Below are positions 33,941 through 43,051 of a DNA stretch of 64,000 bases, in pieces (position 1 is the stretch's first letter; every line of letters begins with the position of its first letter). The notes under the pieces were generated by a model, which had not been told where the DNA came from, searched no databases, and worked only from the letters and a program-made list of their open reading frames with translations. This DNA is from Oscillatoria sp. FACHB-1407. Its GTDB lineage: Bacteria > Cyanobacteriota > Cyanobacteriia > Elainellales > Elainellaceae. The DNA is taken from positions 44,770 to 108,769 of the forward strand of contig NZ_JACJSA010000025.1 of NCBI RefSeq assembly GCF_014697545.1, written 5' to 3'. The position numbers and the translations under genes were made by a program.

Positions 33941-36900
33941 GCTGACCTCTGACACTGTCGAATAAACTCTAAAATTTGACGTTCCTTAAACCCTTTTGCA
34001 AGTTGACGCAGGTGAGCCGCAAAGGGAATCCACTGAGGATCGAGGGCTTCAAGTTGGTGGGATCGATCAAGGATACCCTTGAGGTCACCCATCATAGCCA
34101 GATCCAGCAAAATAGCAATTTCTTCGGCAGGAGGAACAACTAACGTAGCTGACAAATCGGATGTAGCGGAGGATAAATTGAATGGTGGGGCGATCGCTTC
34201 TGTAGCCGGGGTGAGTTCGTAAATCCATTCCAGGTGTAAGTGATGGCTGAGTTGTTTCAAAAGCTCTGCTTCCTGAACTGGTTTCGATAGGAAATCGTTA
34301 CACCCCACCTCTCGACTCTGTTGTTGATCCATCTCAAATACACTGGCGGAAGTGGCAATGATGACCGTGTGCTGTAGCTCAGGCAACAGGCGTATCTGAC
34401 GAGTCATCTCAAACCCATCCATCACAGGCATGACCAGATCTACCAGAATCGCATCGGGCTGCAATTGGCAGGCTTGATGGAGCGCATCTCGACCATTCAC
34501 GGCTTCCACCACTTTGAACCCCAACGGTTGCAGCAGATGGGTTAAAACAAAGCGATTTTCTTCTTTATCATCCACAACCAGAATCGTGCGGCGATCGCCC
34601 CGATACCCACTAACACTAGGGCGATTAAGAACCTCATCGGCTTGATGTGTTGCAACCGTTAAGTCCAGATCCAGCCAAAAGGTGCTGCCTCTACCAGGGG
34701 TACTCCTGACATGAATTTCGCTGTTCATCAACTGCACCAGTTGACGGCTAATTGCCAATCCTAACCCGGTTCCTTCGGTTTGTTTATGCGGTTCACTGAC
34801 CTGCCGAAACGGTAAAAAGATGTCCTGCAAGTGTCCTGGTGTAATACCAATCCCCGTGTCCTCAATTTGAAAACGAATTTTTGGGACGGATACCCCCGAC
34901 GAGTCCAGTGGCTCAATGGCTTCAGCAGGAGGAATGATATTGACTGTGAAGGTCACTCCCCCCGTCTCTGTAAACTTTACGGCATTTCCCAGCAGGTTGA
35001 GTAACACTTGTCGGAGCCGCTTTTCATCTGCCCGAATGAGGTTTGGCAGGGGTGCAAGCGGTTTATAGGTGAAACGAATGCCTTTCTGCTCCGCCCGAAT
35101 GCGGCACATCTGCACAATCCCTTCCAGGAACTCTGAAAAGTAGACATTGTGAGGCGAGAGTTCCATCTTTCGTGCCTCAATTTTGGACAGATCCAGGATG
35201 TCGCTAATCAAGGTCAGCAGGTGCTCCCCGCAGTGCTGGATTACGTCTAACCCATTTTTTTGAGTGGGTGTGAGCGTTTTATCTTTTTTGAGAATTTGGG
35301 TGTAGCCCAAAATCCCATTCAGTGGCGTTCGCAACTCGTGACTCATATTGGCTAAAAATTCGCTCTTGGCACGATTAGCCGCATCTGCCACTTCTTCTGC
35401 TCGTTGGCGATCGCGAATTTCCTGTTGCAGATGCAAATTTTTGTCCTGCAACTCTAAAGTACGTTCTTTAACTTTGACCTCTAACGTGCGATTGGCATCT
35501 TCCAGATCAGCGTAAAGGCGGGCATTTTCAAGGGCGATCGCTGCTTGAGATGAGAGCAATTGCAGAAGATTTAACCGCTCTGCTGTGAATGCCCCTGCCA
35601 TCACATTGTTTTCCAGGTAGAGTGCTCCGGTTAGCTTGCCCTGATGCAGAATGGGCGTACAGAGAATGGATTTGGGGCGATGATGTCTGACAAACGGATC
35701 GAGGGTAAAGGCTCCCTCATCAGCGGCATTATTGAGAACAATTGACTCCTGAGCGCGGACGACATAATTCACAATCGACGTAGGATAAAGAGATGTCACC
35801 GCATCTTCAATGACTGTTCCAGAGGAGTCAATATTGACTCCGACTACACTAATAGTTCCCACAGCGGCAACATCCAGTTCACCTGCCTTATCCAGTAACA
35901 AAAATCCTTTTTCTGCACCTGCATTTTCGAGCACAATTTGCATGAATTTTGTCAGCAATTTGTCAAGTACAATCTCACCTGAGAGAACATGGGATGCTTT
36001 AATAACAGTTGCCAGATCAAACGTTTCAGAGGAATTTTCACGAACTGCAATGAGTGGTTTTGAAGTCGTTTGAGGAGCCATATCGTGTGGTTGTGACTGC
36101 CCCAGGATATACTGCCCCAGGAGGTGAGGATACTGCTCTTCTAACGCCTGTACCTTAGCTGCTGCCCCCCAACGCATATAGCCATAGTAGGCTTCACTCA
36201 AATATTCTTTTGCAATTTTGTCTCGCCGTAACGCGAAATAAAACGTAGCTGCCCGTTCGTTCGCCAGAGCTTCTTCTTGCAGATAGCCACTATCTCTTGC
36301 TCCGGCGATCGCCTGATCATACAATTCCATCGCCTCAACAATACATCCCAATGCCCATGCCTTCTCCGCTTCAACCAATTTATATTTATGCAAAAAGTTC
36401 ATCGGTGCATGTTCTGCCCAGTGCTGCATCTTTGCCTGATTACAACTGACCCGCTCTAGTAAGGCACTCTGCTGATCGGGGGGGTGCGCGGGATAAATTG
36501 CTAATTGTGCTAAAGAATCGTAGAAGTGGAAGATGGGCACCACGAGAAACGCTTTGACTCCATCCAGATATTGCTCTGCCTGATTTGCATTGGCGATCGC
36601 CTGTTGGTTGTGTCCAAAAACGTAGCAGAGAATTAATTTATTTAGATAGAAGTAGTGTAGACCAGTGCGATCGTTGGCTTGCTCCAGCAAAGGCAGGGAT
36701 TGACTTTCATCAAAAGCAGTTCCCACCAATTCACACCCTGTCTCAGAGACTGTCAGCAGATTGAGAACAGCTTGATGGAAGATTTGATTCCACATCAAGG
36801 TGTTTTCCTGTTTCAGTTGAGCCAGCGTATCACTGATCGCTTTCATCTCTGGCTCCAGTCGGGCTAACTCTTGCCCAATCAGATAGGAATGCAGACATCG

Positions 36901-39900
36901 TTGCACTGCTGCATATCCACCATATTCAAACTGACCGTTTTCTAGCCCACTGTGATAGCCATTGAGCAACCAGGGCAAGGTTTCTCGCGCATGTACTTTT
37001 CCGTGCATCGTACATGCCCCTGCTACAAAAAAGACACTTGCCTTGAGTGCCAGCGTATTAAACCGTTCCACTAAATTAAGAGCCAGTTTGCCAAATTGAT
37101 ATGCCAATTCAACATCCTGAGTCATGCCGTTGAGAATGACTCCATAACAAACGTAGCCATAGGCAGAATAGGGCGAATTACCGTATTGAATGGACAAATT
37201 CACCTGTTCGCAGACCACCAACGGAAATAGTGTTGGAGCCGCCTGATAAGTGGGAGAACCCATACTCGTCAACATCCGAACCGCTGCCAGCTTATCAAGC
37301 TGAGTCATCAACGGCAGGTTAATTAAATCCTCAATGTTTTGATCTGCCAGAATGGTGGCGGTATAGGTGACGGTTGCTTGAATGTCGCGATCGCTTGGTA
37401 CATCGGGAAGCGACATTCCCAACAAACGTAGGGCTTGCAATCCGAGGTTCACCGCTTCAAGCTGCTTCCGTTGTGCCATGCACGCCTGAATGTTGACCTC
37501 ATACACTTTCATTTTATCGATGGCGGTATGGGCATGGCTCAACAACACTCCTGCCCATTGTTCCATGTGCTCAAAATCGCCATTGAGATACGCCGTTTCT
37601 AAAAGGGTTCCATAGAGCGACAGCGTTAGTTCATAACGCTCCTCCCAGCTATCGGGTGGCAGCAACCGTAAGCCAAGTTTGAGATAGCGCAATGCAGGTT
37701 CATAAGCTGCCGCCGCTTTTGCTTTTTGTCCGGCAATTAAATTTAACTCGGCTAACTCATACTGTTGAGGTTTGGAATCGAGCAAATCAATTCCATAGTT
37801 GAGATGGTTGACCAGATCAAAAATAGTTTCTCTGCGTTCTTCAGGAGTTGCTTGTTGCAACAACAATTGCCCAATATTGAAATGAGTTTTCTGCTTTTGA
37901 TAGTCAGGAATGAGAGAATAAGCCGCTTGTTGCACGCGGTCGTGCAGAAACTTATAAATGGCTGGGGAGTTTAAACTAAGAGAATCTGATGTTAGTGGAT
38001 TAGTTTGAGTCAGAGGTAAAACCAGACCTGCCTGTAGAGCTTCCCACAAGTCTTGCGCCGTATCCGATGAGGAATGTTGATGAGCGATCGCCAACCCATC
38101 CAATGTGAACTTATCTCCAATACAAGCAGCTAATTTGAGAACAGTTTGAGTAGCGGCTGAGAGCTTTTGAATCTGACCAACCATCAACTCAACCACATTA
38201 TCGGTGATGCCAATTTGTTGCAGCGTATTCATATTCCATTGCCAGGAACCCTGATTGAAATCAAAGGTCACCAGGCAATCGTCGTACAACGATTTCAGAA
38301 GTTGTGTCAAGAAAAATGGATTGCCCTGAGTCTTTTGAAATAGCAGTTCTGCAAAAGGTTGAACTGTGGAGCGATCGCCATGCAACGTATCTGCAACAAG
38401 TTGATTGACATGCGTCTCATTCAACGGACAAAGAAGAATGGTTTGAATAGCGACGTTGTTCTGTTGGATCTGCTCTAAGGTGTGAATGAGTGGATGGGCC
38501 GGACTCACCTCATGGTCACGATAAGCCCCAATGAGCAACAGATTTTGACTATCCGCATCTGTAACAATCCGTTGAATCAAACTTAATGACGCCAGATCTG
38601 CCCACTGCAAATCATCAAAAAACACAACGAGGGGATTTTGCGGTTGGCTAAACACCCGAATAAATTGTTGAAACACCCGATTAAAGCGATTTTGTGCCTC
38701 TGATGAATCCAATTGAGGCACAGGGGGTTGAGCACCGATGATTCGCTCCAGTTCTGGGATCACATCAATCATGACCTGCCCATTTGAGCCGAGAGCTTGC
38801 AACAAATGCGATCGCCACCTGGCAACTTGCTCGTCATCCTCCGTCAACAGCTGACGCATTAAGGTTTGAAACGCCTGAATAAACGACGTGTAGGGAATAT
38901 TGCGTTTGAACTGGTCAAACTTCCCGGCAATAAAGTAGCCACTCTGGCGCACAATGAGCCGTTGCACTTCGTACACCAGAGACGATTTGCCAATTCCCGA
39001 ATAGCCGCTCACGACTACCATCTCAGTTTTGCCTTGCTTGGCGCGATCAAAAGAGCCTAGCAACTGAGCGACTTCTGACTCTCGTCCGTAGAGCGTATGG
39101 GGGATTGAGAACTGACTGCGCGAATCTAGCTCCGCGATCGCAAAGTTAGATACCTGACCCGATGTTTGCAGCATCGCTTGACAGGTTTCCAGATCAGCTT
39201 TAAGACCCAGCGCACTGTGATAGCGATCGCCAGCCGTCTTTGCCAGCAGTTTCATCACCACATTGGAGACAACGGGTGGAATGGCTGAATTCAAAGACGC
39301 GGGTGGAATGGGCGTTTTGGCAATGTGACAGTGAATCAACTCCAGAGCATCGCGAGTAGCAAAGGGCAATTGTCCAGTCAGTAGCTCGTAGCAGGTCACG
39401 CCAAGGGCATATAAGTCGGTGCGGTGGTCGATTGGTTGGCTCATTCTGCCCGTCTGTTCGGGAGCCATGTAGGCAAGAGTCCCCTGAAGCAACTGAGGCG
39501 GAGCAGACCCCTCCCAGAGTTGGGAATTTGAAAGATGATCGTCTGACGCAGGAGTAGCAAACTCAAAGTTAATCAGCTTCAGATGCCCTGTCGTGGGGTT
39601 AATTAACAGGTTCTGGGGTTTAATGTCTTTGTGGAGAATGTGGTGTTGATGCAGTTGGGCGATCGCCTCAGTCAATTGAATCGCAATCTTGAGAAACTGA
39701 TTTAGAGTCAGGGGTAAGGCACCGACACTTTCAAGCAGCGATCGCTCTCCACCATCGGCAAAAATTAACGCTAAGCCATTGCGATAATGCTCTAATGCCA
39801 GTGGCTTCAAAACGCCCGCTAATTGCAGCGATCGTAGAATTTGAAATTCGTGTCTTAATTGGGCAAGTGCTTCAAGGCTGGAATGCTCAGTTTTTAGAGT

Positions 39901-40005
39901 TTTAATCATGACAGAGTCTTGCTCTGATGCTCTAAAGGCGCGATAAAGAACAGTGTTTGTTCCTTCACAAATCGCCTCTACCACGTTGTAACCAGCAATG
40001 TGCAT
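33937..40005 (-). CDS. Giant Ser/Thr kinase-AAA ATPase-GAF-histidine kinase-REC protein
   Basis: 2022 residues, of the cyanobacterial STHK class. Order: protein kinase-like domain (about 5-265), AAA-type ATPase with P-loop GYSGIGKSSLV (about 300-620), a long helical repeat region (about 650-1290), GAF (about 1325-1470), HisKA with SHELRTPLNGILGY, HATPase_c with GTGLGLAISRQLV, receiver with Asp in AILVDLVMPVMDG, and a 115-residue tail. In the kinase part Lys35, HKDIKPQN (Asp127, Asn132) are kept, but the DFG triplet reads NFE (146-148), so Ser/Thr kinase activity is uncertain. It is the first gene of the four-gene signalling operon and overlaps the next by four bases. Confidence 0.92.
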   Translation of the reverse strand: MHIAGYNVVEAICEGTNTVLYRAFRASEQDSVMIKTLKTEHSSLEALAQLRHEFQILRSLQLAGVLKPLALEHYRNGLALIFADGGERSLLESVGALPLTLNQFLKIAIQLTEAIAQLHQHHILHKDIKPQNLLINPTTGHLKLINFEFATPASDDHLSNSQLWEGSAPPQLLQGTLAYMAPEQTGRMSQPIDHRTDLYALGVTCYELLTGQLPFATRDALELIHCHIAKTPIPPASLNSAIPPVVSNVVMKLLAKTAGDRYHSALGLKADLETCQAMLQTSGQVSNFAIAELDSRSQFSIPHTLYGRESEVAQLLGSFDRAKQGKTEMVVVSGYSGIGKSSLVYEVQRLIVRQSGYFIAGKFDQFKRNIPYTSFIQAFQTLMRQLLTEDDEQVARWRSHLLQALGSNGQVMIDVIPELERIIGAQPPVPQLDSSEAQNRFNRVFQQFIRVFSQPQNPLVVFFDDLQWADLASLSLIQRIVTDADSQNLLLIGAYRDHEVSPAHPLIHTLEQIQQNNVAIQTILLCPLNETHVNQLVADTLHGDRSTVQPFAELLFQKTQGNPFFLTQLLKSLYDDCLVTFDFNQGSWQWNMNTLQQIGITDNVVELMVGQIQKLSAATQTVLKLAACIGDKFTLDGLAIAHQHSSSDTAQDLWEALQAGLVLPLTQTNPLTSDSLSLNSPAIYKFLHDRVQQAAYSLIPDYQKQKTHFNIGQLLLQQATPEERRETIFDLVNHLNYGIDLLDSKPQQYELAELNLIAGQKAKAAAAYEPALRYLKLGLRLLPPDSWEERYELTLSLYGTLLETAYLNGDFEHMEQWAGVLLSHAHTAIDKMKVYEVNIQACMAQRKQLEAVNLGLQALRLLGMSLPDVPSDRDIQATVTYTATILADQNIEDLINLPLMTQLDKLAAVRMLTSMGSPTYQAAPTLFPLVVCEQVNLSIQYGNSPYSAYGYVCYGVILNGMTQDVELAYQFGKLALNLVERFNTLALKASVFFVAGACTMHGKVHARETLPWLLNGYHSGLENGQFEYGGYAAVQRCLHSYLIGQELARLEPEMKAISDTLAQLKQENTLMWNQIFHQAVLNLLTVSETGCELVGTAFDESQSLPLLEQANDRTGLHYFYLNKLILCYVFGHNQQAIANANQAEQYLDGVKAFLVVPIFHFYDSLAQLAIYPAHPPDQQSALLERVSCNQAKMQHWAEHAPMNFLHKYKLVEAEKAWALGCIVEAMELYDQAIAGARDSGYLQEEALANERAATFYFALRRDKIAKEYLSEAYYGYMRWGAAAKVQALEEQYPHLLGQYILGQSQPHDMAPQTTSKPLIAVRENSSETFDLATVIKASHVLSGEIVLDKLLTKFMQIVLENAGAEKGFLLLDKAGELDVAAVGTISVVGVNIDSSGTVIEDAVTSLYPTSIVNYVVRAQESIVLNNAADEGAFTLDPFVRHHRPKSILCTPILHQGKLTGALYLENNVMAGAFTAERLNLLQLLSSQAAIALENARLYADLEDANRTLEVKVKERTLELQDKNLHLQQEIRDRQRAEEVADAANRAKSEFLANMSHELRTPLNGILGYTQILKKDKTLTPTQKNGLDVIQHCGEHLLTLISDILDLSKIEARKMELSPHNVYFSEFLEGIVQMCRIRAEQKGIRFTYKPLAPLPNLIRADEKRLRQVLLNLLGNAVKFTETGGVTFTVNIIPPAEAIEPLDSSGVSVPKIRFQIEDTGIGITPGHLQDIFLPFRQVSEPHKQTEGTGLGLAISRQLVQLMNSEIHVRSTPGRGSTFWLDLDLTVATHQADEVLNRPSVSGYRGDRRTILVVDDKEENRFVLTHLLQPLGFKVVEAVNGRDALHQACQLQPDAILVDLVMPVMDGFEMTRQIRLLPELQHTVIIATSASVFEMDQQQSREVGCNDFLSKPVQEAELLKQLSHHLHLEWIYELTPATEAIAPPFNLSSATSDLSATLVVPPAEEIAILLDLAMMGDLKGILDRSHQLEALDPQWIPFAAHLRQLAKGFKERQILEFIRQCQRSA

Positions 40006-40294
40006 GTTACCCGATAACTATCTGCCGTAAAAGTCCATGATGACTTAATTGAGCAGGTAACGGGACGCTTAAAAAGAAGTTACTAAACTTCTTAAGAATT
40101 AAGCAACATTAGTATACAAGTACAAACTGCAATTGTCTTTAGAAAACTATTTTTAGTGTCCTGTTAGACATGAAAATTAAATAAGTTCGATATTTGGTAA
40201 AGGTGGGTTTTGCAGTCAAAGTCAGGCAGGGTGAAGATTGATCGGCTAAACCCGCCCGTACAGTTTGTGAATTTATTTAATCCACAATCCTTAA
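40006..40294. other. Upstream region of signalling operon with repeat family C copy
   Basis: The AT-rich part next to 40005 should contain the operon promoter. Positions 40176-40284 are a copy of the family C element (ATTAAATAAGTTCGATATT...TTTATTTAAT), ending about ten bases from the glutaminase stop. Confidence 0.55.
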
Positions 40295-41326
40295 TTAAGA
40301 GCGGGCATCAACCGGACTGCCTTTAGTCCAGGCGTTTAAGTCGCGATCGCACCGAGTCGCATTAAACAAATGCAACCCAAAGTCTTTGGATAAATCCTGG
40401 TAGACTTTAATGCCCCGAATGCTGTTGCCTTTGTCGTCTAGCAGAGGTGAGAAGGTGCCAATGCCTAGTTGACCGGGAACCACAGCGGTAATACCGCCAC
40501 CGACTCCACTCTTAGCAGGAATGCCAACCCGACACGCCCATTCTCCCGAATAGTTATACATGCCACAGGTCAACATCACACTGATCACATCCTGCACATA
40601 CTGCGCATCGATCGCACGTTCTTGTGTGATTGGATTAACGCCCCCATTGGCGAGTGTGGCTCCCATCATGGCGAGATCACGGGCAGTCACCAAAATAGAA
40701 CACTGTTGAAAATAGAGATCTAGCGTTTCTTCAAGATTGTCGCTGACGATGCCAACGTTTAACATCAAAAACGCCATTGCCCGATTGCGATGTCCAGTCG
40801 CCTTTTCAGATAGAAAAACAGGCATACTAATGTCGTGGCTATGTCCGGTGTAGCGTTTGAACATATCCAGAATGCGCTTCAACCGCTCCGTGGGATGCTG
40901 CCCCTTAATGAGATTGGTGATGGCGATCGCCCCTCCATTCACCATGGGGTTGTAAGGACGGTTGTTCTTTTCGTCCAATAATATGGCGTTAAATGCCTCG
41001 CCAGTTGCCTCTAAACCCACTTTGCTGGTGATATAGTCTCGCCCGTGATCCTCTAGAGCCAACCCATAGACAAACGCTTTTGAGATTGCCTGACTCGTAA
41101 ATAAAGTCGTGCTGTCACCGACCTCAAAGATCTGTCCGTCGGTGGTCACCACAGCAATGCCAAACAACGCCGGATCTGCAAGAGCTAACTCTGGAATGTA
41201 GTTGGCGACAACTCCATCGGTTAGAGGGTGATATTTACTATGTAACTCGTGGAGATACTGCCGTAGCGGGGATGTAACAGCAGTGATAGAGCTAGTCAGT
41301 GAGTGGAGATTATCAAAATGGCTCAT
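40295..41326 (-). CDS. glsA: Glutaminase homolog with the expected catalytic Ser replaced by Ala
   Basis: 343 residues, length and fold pattern of serine-dependent beta-lactamase-like glutaminases, which convert glutamine to glutamate and ammonia. Recognisable segments are YIPELALADPALFGIAVV, RPYNPMVNGGAIAITNLI, VSDNLEETLDLYFQQCSI and PAKSGVGGGITAVVPGQLGI. In active family members the nucleophile is the Ser of a QSxxK motif. Here the segment reads FTSQAISKAF, with Ala80 in that place and Lys83 kept; the nucleotide sequence confirms the codon as GCA. The usual NAGA near the second motif is NGGA. The protein may be inactive, use another Ser (78 or 82), or have changed role. Confidence 0.85.
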   Translation of the reverse strand: MSHFDNLHSLTSSITAVTSPLRQYLHELHSKYHPLTDGVVANYIPELALADPALFGIAVVTTDGQIFEVGDSTTLFTSQAISKAFVYGLALEDHGRDYITSKVGLEATGEAFNAILLDEKNNRPYNPMVNGGAIAITNLIKGQHPTERLKRILDMFKRYTGHSHDISMPVFLSEKATGHRNRAMAFLMLNVGIVSDNLEETLDLYFQQCSILVTARDLAMMGATLANGGVNPITQERAIDAQYVQDVISVMLTCGMYNYSGEWACRVGIPAKSGVGGGITAVVPGQLGIGTFSPLLDDKGNSIRGIKVYQDLSKDFGLHLFNATRCDRDLNAWTKGSPVDARS

Positions 41327-41535
41327 TTTTGGAGAATATAGCGATCGCTTGTCTTAATTCAAAACGACAGTTGCTAACCAGTTCCACTCAGACTAAGGGG
41401 ATTTCGCAAAAGTGTACTGTCTCCATTTAGACCAATATTCAAAAAATATTACGGGTACTGAACTTAAATCATTCTGAATATATAGCAATTCCGTGTGGGT
41501 TATGAGTATCGATCAAGACGCCCTTTGTTCTTCGT

Positions 41536-41745
41536 CACTAGTCACTAGTCACTAACCACTGACCATTCACTCTTAACCATTGACCATTCACTATTGACCA
41601 CTGACCATTCACTATTCACTCTTAACCATTGACCATTCACTATTGACCACTGACCATTCACTATTGACCACTGACCATTCACTATTGACCACTGACCATT
41701 CACTATTGACCACTGACCATTCACTATTGACCATTGACCACTAAG
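41536..41745. repeat. Heptamer tandem repeat array (STRR)
   Basis: About thirty heptamers of types CACTATT, GACCACT, GACCATT. Three heptamers make 21 bases, so one frame reads as a seven-residue peptide repeat (NGQWSIV on the minus strand), which is not a gene. Confidence 0.9.
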
Positions 41746-41749
41746 GATC

Positions 41750-41864
41750 TTGGATTTAATAAATCCGCAAACTGTACGGGTGGGTTTAGCAGACCAATCT
41801 TTACCCTGTAATGGGTTTGACGGCAAAACCCGCCCCTACCCAATATCGAACTTATTTAATTCCC
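41750..41864 (-). repeat. Repeat family C, copy 2
   Basis: It has the same ends and core as the copy at 40176-40284 but in opposite orientation, so inverted copies bracket the glutaminase gene. A truncated third copy starts at about 63780. Confidence 0.7.
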
Positions 41865-41895
41865 ATTCCTAACCACCTGTCCCTACCCATTACGT

Positions 41896-42708
41896 TTACG
41901 TTTGTAACAAGGTTTGAAACTCTGGATGCTGACGAATATTGTCAAAGCTGGCATCCGTTTGTGCCATCACCCGATAAAGATTGGGACTCAGCACCAGCGC
42001 ACGATGCAGATTTTTGAGTGCCAGATCCGACTCTCCCTGCATGGCAAAAGAGCAGGCTTTGCCATACCAGGCGTTGGCGTTGTCAGGCTGATATTTCAAC
42101 GACTTCTCAAAACTCATGATGGCTTCTGGATGGCGGTTGAGCTTTGACAACACCATCCCCCGATAGCTCCAGGCATAGTGGCAGCTTGGTTTGATCGCCA
42201 GAGCTGTATCCAGACTGGTGAGGGCATCGTTGTATCGACGACTAGAAGATAATGCCACAGCCCGGCTATACCAGACGCGGTAGTTGTCGGGTTTGAGCTC
42301 AACCGATCGGTCAAAGCTGGCGATCGCCTCTGCATAGCGATACAGGCAACTATAGGCGTGCCCCTGGTTATACCAGGCTTTTGAGTCGGTAGGGTCTAAT
42401 TTCAAGGATCGGCTAAAACTGTCGATCGCCTCTTCGTAGCGTCCCAGCTTGGCTTGAGCAATTCCTTTGCCATGCCATGCCAGTGCATATTTAGCATTGA
42501 TTCTAATCGCCCGGTCAAAACTGGCGATCGCCTCTTCGTGAAAGCCCAATTCATAGAGTGCAAAGCCTCGTTGAGTCCAGGCTTCGTAGTGGTCGGGCTG
42601 CACCTTGAGAAACTTGTCAAAGCGAGCGATCGCCCCCTCAAAGCGTCCCACATCGTATAAGGCATTTCCCTGACTAAACCAGGTTTGACTATCATAGTTT
42701 TGACTCAT
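41896..42708 (-). CDS. Tetratricopeptide-repeat protein
   Basis: 270 residues made almost wholly of about seven 34-residue TPR units (ALYDVGRFEGAIARFDKFLKV, ALYELGFHEEAIASFDRAIRI, and so on, each with W..G or A.Y and the P before the next unit). No signal peptide or membrane segment, so it is cytosolic and probably a protein-interaction scaffold. It stands alone between a repeat block and a gene-free stretch, so its partner cannot be inferred. The near-identical repeats at protein level may reflect internal duplication. Confidence 0.9.
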   Translation of the reverse strand: MSQNYDSQTWFSQGNALYDVGRFEGAIARFDKFLKVQPDHYEAWTQRGFALYELGFHEEAIASFDRAIRINAKYALAWHGKGIAQAKLGRYEEAIDSFSRSLKLDPTDSKAWYNQGHAYSCLYRYAEAIASFDRSVELKPDNYRVWYSRAVALSSSRRYNDALTSLDTALAIKPSCHYAWSYRGMVLSKLNRHPEAIMSFEKSLKYQPDNANAWYGKACSFAMQGESDLALKNLHRALVLSPNLYRVMAQTDASFDNIRQHPEFQTLLQT

Positions 42709-43051
42709 GGCGTTGGTGAGTCCAAGGTAGATCCTGAAAGTGACGATAGATTACAATCCTGACTTCCGCGCCCTAACAATGAGTGTCAACGGTCATCGAG
42801 CCACATTCCGATTGGACTGCGAACGAAATCAGGAGTAATAGTTGATGTCCTCAGGGATGGATTGCAACCATCGCCTGATTCAGTAGTGCCACCCTTTCAA
42901 CCCAATGAAGCCAATCCCGATTAGAGGGGTTGCGCATCCCTCATCCACAGTCACTAAAGCTCCATTCAAATATTCTGCCCAATCTTGTAGTTTGAGAAGA
43001 TATCACAGTGGAAAATAGATCAGAGATGTCCCTTGCTTTAATTATTACCCA
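42709..43051. other. Divergent intergenic region, nothing recognised
   Basis: Lies between the TPR gene (minus) and the aspartase gene (plus). No gene, repeat or clear operator seen; promoters for both are expected here. Confidence 0.4.

Noticed and set aside
41536..41745. CRISPR-like appearance of short repeats
   Set aside because: Units are seven bases with no unique spacers and no cas genes are present; these are STRR heptamers.
41545..41826. Minus-strand frame with a repeated NGQWSIV peptide
   Set aside because: It is created by 21-base periodicity of the heptamer array; the peptide repeat follows from the DNA repeat and no ribosome site supports it.
42114..42695. Alternative minus-strand frames in the TPR gene
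   Set aside because: They arise from the TPR gene's repeated codons in another frame.
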